Assembly (NCBI RefSeq): GCF_019097595.1
Contig: NC_080715.1
Span: 23,742,073-23,806,072 of the forward strand
Source of the DNA: Hemibagrus wyckioides
Taxonomy: Eukaryota > Chordata > Actinopteri > Siluriformes > Bagridae
Direction of reading: 5' to 3'
DNA: 64,000 nucleotides
The first letter of the stretch is position 1, and each line of letters begins with the position of its first letter. Under the pieces are notes generated by a model. It saw only the letters and a program-made list of their open reading frames with translations. It was not told the origin of the DNA and made no database searches. The position numbers and the translations under genes are program-made. Shown here one piece after another: positions 58,431 to 64,000 of the stretch.

Positions 58431-58885
58431 TCCATTCACACATACAGCGACTCGCAGCGACAAAGTGAGAGTAGGCAACTTCTGGCAACATGACAGACCT
58501 TAACCGTTAGTGACTTATTGTGGGTGTGTCTAGCAAAGTGACAAAGGTGAAAAGAAGTTTAACATTATGCAAATATGGAGCAACTTCCTACTTTACAACA
58601 ACTTGAAATGGAGTGAAGACAGTAGAATGACGTGATCTGTGGTAAGGGGCACATATTGATGTACATGTTGTGGAGCACATATGTTGGATGTAGTTTGATG
58701 AATTTTAGACACAAACACCAAATTTCCCTTTAGAATGTTTCAGGCAAGATAATGCCTGAATGCTAGATACAGCACCCACTGATAAATGTTATTACTATGG
58801 CGACCAGTAGTACTGTAGGAACGCATACTGGTGACTTCATAGTATAGAGACAAGTGACTTGCAGCTGTACCTGTGTGTATGTCTA
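58431..58885. mobile_element. Possible MITE with 'TCCAT..ACA' ends
   Basis: Starts GCTCCATTCACACATACAGC followed by GACTCGCAGCGACAAAGTGA. The other end, on the opposite strand, starts with TCCATAGACATACACACAGG and has CAGCTGCAAGTCACTTG, loosely inverted. The 'CAGCGACTCGCAGCGAC' words are like a fish repeat I know. Borders and class uncertain. Confidence 0.35.
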
Positions 58886-58914
58886 TGGACATACCAGCTC
58901 CAAAAAAGAAATCT

Positions 58915-58990
58915 TACATTACAGCATTTGGATGATTATACTATAATCTGCAGTCCAACACATTAACCACTAAACTACCACTCAATCTCC
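58915..58990 (-). mobile_element. Short degenerate SINE fragment, reversed
   Basis: Plus-strand ACATTACAGCATTTGGATG (tail) joined directly to GCAGTCCAACACATTAACC and ACTAAACTACCACTC (tRNA-like head). The body is missing. Confidence 0.55.
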
Positions 58991-59339
58991 AAATTTCTTG
59001 ACCATTGGTATGTGGACTTCATGCAAACCCCTTTTCCAACAAGGGCAGCTATTTATACTTCTTACACACTGACAATACTTTTGAAAAGCTTCCAAAAGTT
59101 TACAACTTCCTGTTAGCAGCAGCACAGTACACAGATGTTTGACCTCTCAAGCTGCTAAGTATACTCACTGACTCTATAATGGATGTAGTCACAACAACTT
59201 CTGGTGATTCATCTGTTCTGGGTCTTTGATGTCCTGAAGCAGACCTGATTTTGTTTTGCAGACTGTCCACCCAAAACCCACCTGTCACACTCCTCACAAT
59301 GCTCCTGACCACGTTCTACTACATGGTTATCTAGCTCTA
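58991..59339. other. Unique DNA with a Tc1-end-like word
   Basis: TTGACCATTGGTATGTGGACTT near 58998-59019 resembles a Tc1-like terminal repeat, but no partner end was found. The minus frame 59100-59312 has no family features. Confidence 0.4.
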
Positions 59340-59560
59340 AATGAAATGCTCTAATGAATTTGTGATATCAGGGATCCTGCGCTCCATTAATCGCATTTAA
59401 AGGACCTCACAATGGTTAGCCGGATGGCTCAGGGGCCTCTCGGCTGCTCGGTGGCGAAGGATGATATTGTGTATTATGCACATTTACAGTTCCCTTTTCT
59501 CGCCTTGTCGCTGTCAAACTTACCAAATCAATGCAAGTAGATCTGAATCAGTACATTTTA
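59340..59560. promoter_or_regulatory. Candidate CNE
   Basis: GCTCCATTAATCGCATTTAAAGG at about 59380-59402, CpG-rich GCTCGGTGGCGAAGGATG near 59447, TTATGCACATTTAC near 59474 and CCAAATCAATGC near 59523. Complex and repeat-free between eroded repeats. Confidence 0.38.
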
Positions 59561-60076
59561 GTTTGTTTGTTAGACTTTGATTTTTTACCTCTTTCACAGG
59601 ATGTGTGAATGAGATTAAGGGAAATGATATCAGCGTTTTAAGGCCAGCACATGAGCACTGTGCACATGGCCTAAGTACACTTCTTTGCCTATACATATGT
59701 TCCTGAGAAAGGATCACACAAACAGAGAGGGAAAAAAAGGCTGGGTAAATGGAAAGTGTGGCTGATTACATATTCTGTTCGATGTACTAAACTGCCACTT
59801 TTCATTTCTCCACCCATTTTTTTTACACCGACTTCCCACTTTCAGCAGCCAGTGTCACAGTATCATTGCCTCTGCCTCCCAAAACCAGGAGTAAATTATC
59901 ACCAATGCTGTTACTTGGAGCTTTATAGCCATTGCTGACAGGTGTCCAGTTTTTTTGCAGAACTAGGCTACTTTTGAATTTTTATTCATTCTCAACAGTA
60001 TATTTTAATTTATCTAATAATATGCAGCCTTTATGATTCAGAATCTGTTTGAGAACTCTAGGTATTTTAATAACGA
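59561..60076. other. Unique intron DNA
   Basis: Nothing recognised; frames without family features. Confidence 0.45.
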
Positions 60077-60263
60077 GATGTTGTAGCTTAGTGGTTCAGG
60101 TGTTGGGATACTGATTGGAAGGTTGTGAGTTTGAATCCTAGTTCTACAGAGGTGCCACTGCTGGGCCCTTGAGCAAGGCCTTTAACCCTCAGTTGCTCAG
60201 TTGTTTAAAAAGTGGGATAAAGTTGCTCTGGATAAGAGCGTCTGCCAGATGCCGTACATGTAG
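60077..60263 (+). mobile_element. tRNA-derived SINE, best-kept copy
   Basis: A-box-like TAGCTTAGTGG at 60084-60094, B-box-like GTTTGAATCC at 60129-60138, body GCCACTGCTGGGCCC and GAGCAAGGCC, and the tail GATAAGAGCGTCTGCCAGATG starting 60231 and closing with CCGTACATG. RNA polymerase III promoter boxes intact in appearance. Full length about 187 bp. Confidence 0.88.
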
Positions 60264-60486
60264 TATCAGACTGATTTTACGGCACATATCTGGCAACTCT
60301 GCTTATATCACGTATGTCATTTTGGTTTAATATTTCACAGAATACAAATTGTCATTGTCACAAATTGTCTATAGATTAATGCTTTAGAGTGAGAAGGGTT
60401 AAAATATGATTATTTTACAATTTAAGTGTATTGATGAATCTTGTGTTTATTGATGTGTTCGGTGTGAGTAATTACATGCATTCATA
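60264..60486. other. Unique AT-rich intron DNA
   Basis: Nothing recognised. Confidence 0.45.
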
Positions 60487-60767
60487 GGGGAAATGGTGGC
60501 TTAGTGGTTGGAATGTTTGCCTCATACCTGTGGGGTTAGGGGTTCACTTCCTGCCTCCACCCTGTATGTGCAGTTTGCACACCCCCCCATACCCCCTGCC
60601 CCCCCCCCCATGCTTCAGGGGTTACCTCCCCATTCCAAAGACATGCACTGTTGGCTGATTGGCTTCTCGAAATTGTGTGTGTGTGTGTGAGAAAGATCCC
60701 CCCCCCACTCCACGGTGCATTTTGCCCTGAGACCCCAGGGATAGGATAAATGGAACGGAAAATGGAT
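60487..60767 (+). repeat. Fish tRNA-headed interspersed repeat
   Basis: Head GGTGGCTTAGTGGTTGGAATG and GGGTTAGGGGTTCACTTCC (tRNA-like A and B boxes), body CCTGCCTCCACCCTGTATGTG, AAAGACATGCACTG and GGCTGATTGGCTTCTCGAAATTG, a GT run, then CCCCAGGGATAGGATAAATGG. Long C runs at about 60583-60609. Same family as 14815-15095. Confidence 0.75.
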
Positions 60768-62112
60768 TCATATGAATATATATTCTTATGTAATCTTATA
60801 AAAACCATTTTATTTATAAAAGTCATGATCAGCTCATGTAATTATGCGATAATAATAACTTTTATTATAAGGTTTATTTTATAGCAGATTAATAAAGTAT
60901 GTATCAAATAAAGGGTTACTAGCTGGTAAATCTGAGATAGTGCTCATGTATTTGCTCTATATGGCTGCTCTATACTTCCTCTATATTCATTCTTAAAGCA
61001 ACAGTAACCATATTAACACAATATTAACAGAAGTCATAAACGTGCTGGATTTTTTTTTCATTAATAATCGCTTGCAGTGGCCTACAACACAGCTTGTGTC
61101 TGTTTAACTAACCTTGTCGAAGCGAGTCAATCAAAACGGCAGTGCCTCACACTAATTTCGAGCAGATGCCTATACAGAGTTTGCAGTTGGGATTAGTTTT
61201 CTGTGATGTTGGGGAGTGCCGTGGCAGACAAGACGAGACGGGTGTGAAATAACGGCGAGGTCCAGCGTGAGAGCAGAGGGGAGAGATGTACCTCATCTGT
61301 AATACACTGTGTAGACTCATATCTGCTCCTTTTTTCTTATATTGCAGCCTGATATTGATCTGCTAAAATTGTGCCATATTGGAGCTGTCTGTTGTGATAT
61401 TCATCATTCTGTCATGTGCCCTCCCCACTCGTACCGACGAGTTATTAGAGGCATGGGCTTGAAGAGGTTGAAGGCTTTAGTCGTGGGGATGTTGCAAACA
61501 ATTCATCAAAAAAAGCTGAGAGAGAAGGGGGCCGAAAAAAATCTCAGGTGATGTCTTCTTTAAGATTTATGTCTTCTTGAGCTGTACATTAAGAATTATA
61601 TCATCAGCCAGTGTGGGGACATGGTTTCAGTCGTGCACAGATGTGCTGAGTCAAGCTATTTGCTCTCATGTTGGGCTTAAATGGACTTTCTGCCCTCCTC
61701 ATGAAGCTTTTTTTTAATGGAATCTACAGCTTCCAGGAATAAAGCAAGTGATTTACTTGGTGCTGCGGACGGGAGCTGCTGCTCTGATAAAGCTTGTCTG
61801 AAGTAATTGTCATTCTGTGGGTTTAAATGATACAGGCCTTGCATCTCCACCATTCTGCTCTGTTTGGCAGTTGATGCCAATCAGCCAGCAGGGATGAAAG
61901 TAAACTTGTTTGCGCCACATTCAATTTGTCTTTGCCCCCGCCCCTGACGTTTTCCCCCGACTGACTGGACGCCTTGTTCTTCTAAATGCTTTTCCAGTTT
62001 GCCATTGTTTGCACAGTCAGGGATTCCTCATGACGGATCACGGCGACTCGATCGCACTTTGATTCCTCTTTAGTTGGTGCAAACACGATGCTGGGGATGT
62101 GCGCCGCTCTAC
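60768..62112. other. Unique intron DNA, partly complex
   Basis: 61100-61260 (CGAAGCGAGTCAATCAAAACGG) and 61600-62080 are repeat-free with CpGs and may be regulatory. An exon-like frame at 61348-61552 is rejected (see below). No gene. Confidence 0.42.
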
Positions 62113-63058
62113 GGGCCTCATTTATCAATACAAACAAATGTATTTGTAAATCATATACAAACAGATTTATTCATCAATCATTCGCAAGAGCATTTACACA
62201 AGAAATGTGGTGTCCGCAGAAACGCGGTTCATTTTGAAGAAAATGTTCGCATCCTCTGGAATCTGCTGGGTTTGTGGAAATTTGTGTGAAATGGAGACTC
62301 GGTCATTTTAACATCGATTGATTGATTTACTTACAGACCAAGTTTAAATAGCTAATTTATTTCAATCCCGCAACATATTTGTGAAAATCAGTCGTTTCTT
62401 GCAAACAGTCAAAAGAAAATCTCTAAAAAAAAAAACAAATGAGGTTAACTATTCAATTAAAACAATAGTAATGGCACCCTATAAATTTAGAACTAGTCTA
62501 TGGTGGCTGATACTTTTTTTTTCTGCCATAAATGCTTGATTTTGCTGCAGCTTTTTTCTTTCTTTCTTTTTTTTTTTTGGAAAACTACTTGAATTGGTGA
62601 AACTTTTTCCAATTTTTTTTTATGATAACTGTACTCATGTTTGCACCTGAATGGAAGAGGGCTTTGGCTGAATGTTTACTGAGATTTCATGTCATATCTC
62701 TGCCCAAATCTGCAGAAAATATTTTTCAACAGTATTTTGAACAGTCGTGGAATTTCCTCAATCTTGTGTTCATTTCTGTGAAAGTTGCACAGAAAGTTGC
62801 AAAATCCTGGAGAGACTGATCTTTTTTTTTTTTTTTTTCGGTTTCCCTGTGAACCGAAAGTTCTGAGAGCATCAGTACATCAAAATCTAAATCAGTTGTG
62901 TCTTGAACCTGAAGGATGATTGGCATTTATCAACATACTCACATGGATTGTGAAGAAAGTCACGTTACTGATATATGTACTGTTGGGAAATTTTAGTTAG
63001 ATTAGATGGATGAAAATATTTACAAACAAGTTTACTAAAAGCTTGATAAATGAGGCTG
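62113..63058. mobile_element. Non-autonomous DNA transposon with CCTCATTTATCAA ends
   Basis: Left end GGGCCTCATTTATCAATAC (62113-62131). The right end, on the other strand, reads CAGCCTCATTTATCAAGC (63041-63058). Further inside both ends have TTTGTAAAT. The element is about 946 bp with no transposase frame. 'GGGCCTCATTTAT' ends are common in fish genomes. Possible superfamily: hAT-like, not certain. Confidence 0.65.
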
Positions 63059-64000
63059 AAGGTTAGGATGTTGAACATCATGGAGGATGGGCGATTGGGG
63101 ATAAGGGGATGGGTGATGGGATGATGGGAGATGGGGGGGGGTTAAAAATCGGCGTGCAGTGTTTGTTGTCTGCGAGCTTGTTACAGTAAACAGCGTTTAA
63201 ACTGATGCCAACTGAATTGATCAGGACCCTCAACTCGGCGCAGATGATTGGATCTGCATAAACAGTATCCGAGTATGCAAACACACTTGTGTGCGAGCCC
63301 GGGCCCTTGGGATGAGGCACCGTTACTTCTGGCTTGGAACTGAGAGAATCAGGGCCGACTCGTAACCTTGTTGTGCACTGAGAAAGCTCTCGCTGCTCTT
63401 ATGTAAACACTTCTCTTCCTCTCCCATCATCAAGCAGTTGTGGACTCCCTGGAATATTTACATTTCATTAATTATTAAAAAAAAGGAAAAAAGGAGAATA
63501 AACAGTGGATAATTTTTGTTTAATGTTTCACAGAATTCTGATTCACAGTCCAATTAATGTTAATCATTATGAATTTCCTGTTTAGTTTCAACATTAAGAA
63601 TGTTTGTTTCTAAGAGGATGCAGATCTCTGAGTCTGCCCATCTCTCCATTTCTGTGTGTGTGTGTGTGTGTCTTCTCTCTCCCACTGACTTATCTTCATG
63701 TTATGATTATATCATAGCCTTTTTAGATGCAACCATTCAGATACCTTGAAAAACAGACCAAACATGGGAAATCCCAAGTCTCTGAACAAGCTTGTCTGTT
63801 TCTGTGAAAAACACAAATTGTTCAAAAGACTCAAAGCTATTGAAATACTTTATCACTAATCTGCCTTCATGATATGGAATTAAAGTTCATACTTTTTACT
63901 TTTCGATACTACTCAATCAGTGTCTATTGATCGATTAGTACAGTGATTGAAGTGGATGAAATGTACTGCTTCAGTGTTTGATATCATCATATCATCTCAT
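63059..64000. other. Unique intron DNA, no gene seen
   Basis: G-rich imperfect (GATGGG)n tract at about 63085-63140, a complex stretch 63140-63380, and a GT run at 63654-63672. No gene or exon seen to the window end. Confidence 0.45.

Larger units (their letters stand above)
22631..64000 (+). other. dach1: First intron of the dach gene (incomplete)
   Basis: No sequence resembling the following DACH exons (RPGRPPKR region, C-terminal DACHbox-C coiled coil) was found in the remaining 41 kb, so the intron most likely continues beyond the window. Vertebrate DACH introns are known to be very long and to hold regulatory elements. The contents are itemised below. Confidence 0.75.

Noticed and set aside
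60084..60140. tRNA gene
   Set aside because: A and B boxes are present, but the rest does not fold as a tRNA and continues into a SINE body and tail.
61348..61552. Exon-like segment with a good acceptor (TTCTTATATTGCAG) and a CTCAG|GTGATG donor-like end
   Set aside because: Joined to dach exon 1 (two leftover bases) the frame meets a stop within a few codons, and the other frame encodes nothing resembling DACH proteins.

Overview
The window looks like teleost fish chromosomal DNA. Fish-type Tc1/mariner relics, tRNA-derived SINEs, abundant microsatellites and one long vertebrate developmental-gene exon all point that way. The SINE and interspersed-repeat sequences resemble those I know from otophysan fish, possibly catfish; that is an inference from memory, not a measurement.

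Only one protein-coding segment can be supported. It is the first coding exon of a dachshund-family gene (DACH1 type, dach1/dacha/dachb) on the + strand. It starts at the ATG at 22068 and runs to a splice donor after 22630, giving 187 complete codons plus two bases. It holds the low-complexity Ser/Pro N-terminus and then the conserved DACHbox-N (SKI/SNO/DAC) domain. The exon lies in a CpG-rich block (about 22.0-22.8 kb) behind a pyrimidine-rich leader. I found no further dach exon downstream, so 22631-64000 reads as part of a very long first intron, and 1 to about 21.5 kb as upstream gene-poor DNA. All other open frames are short, start mostly on non-ATG codons, and come from microsatellites, transposon relics or chance.

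Upstream flank (1-21.5 kb): microsatellites, a Tc1-like 3' relic (887-1235), a MITE-like 'TTCTTT/AAGAACC' repeat (8815-9025), a 134-bp GATA array (13382-13515), a Tc1-like element interrupted by a SINE (13577-14226), a LINE-like 3' tail (16885-17097) and two neighbouring Tc1 relics (18529-18987 and 19155-19500). Between these are unique blocks with many homeodomain, POU and SOX-like motifs, good candidates for conserved noncoding elements (CNEs).

Intron part (22.6-64 kb): it opens with a degenerate ~53-bp minisatellite (22828-23355) about 200 bp after the donor. Long stretches of unique sequence rich in candidate enhancers follow, broken by simple repeats, SINE and LINE tails and a ~0.95-kb inverted-repeat element (62113-63058). 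DACH genes in vertebrates are known for enormous introns and flanking deserts full of enhancers, and this layout fits. No tRNA or rRNA gene, CRISPR array, operon or prokaryotic feature was seen. All CNE calls are judged by eye from one sequence and need cross-species alignment.
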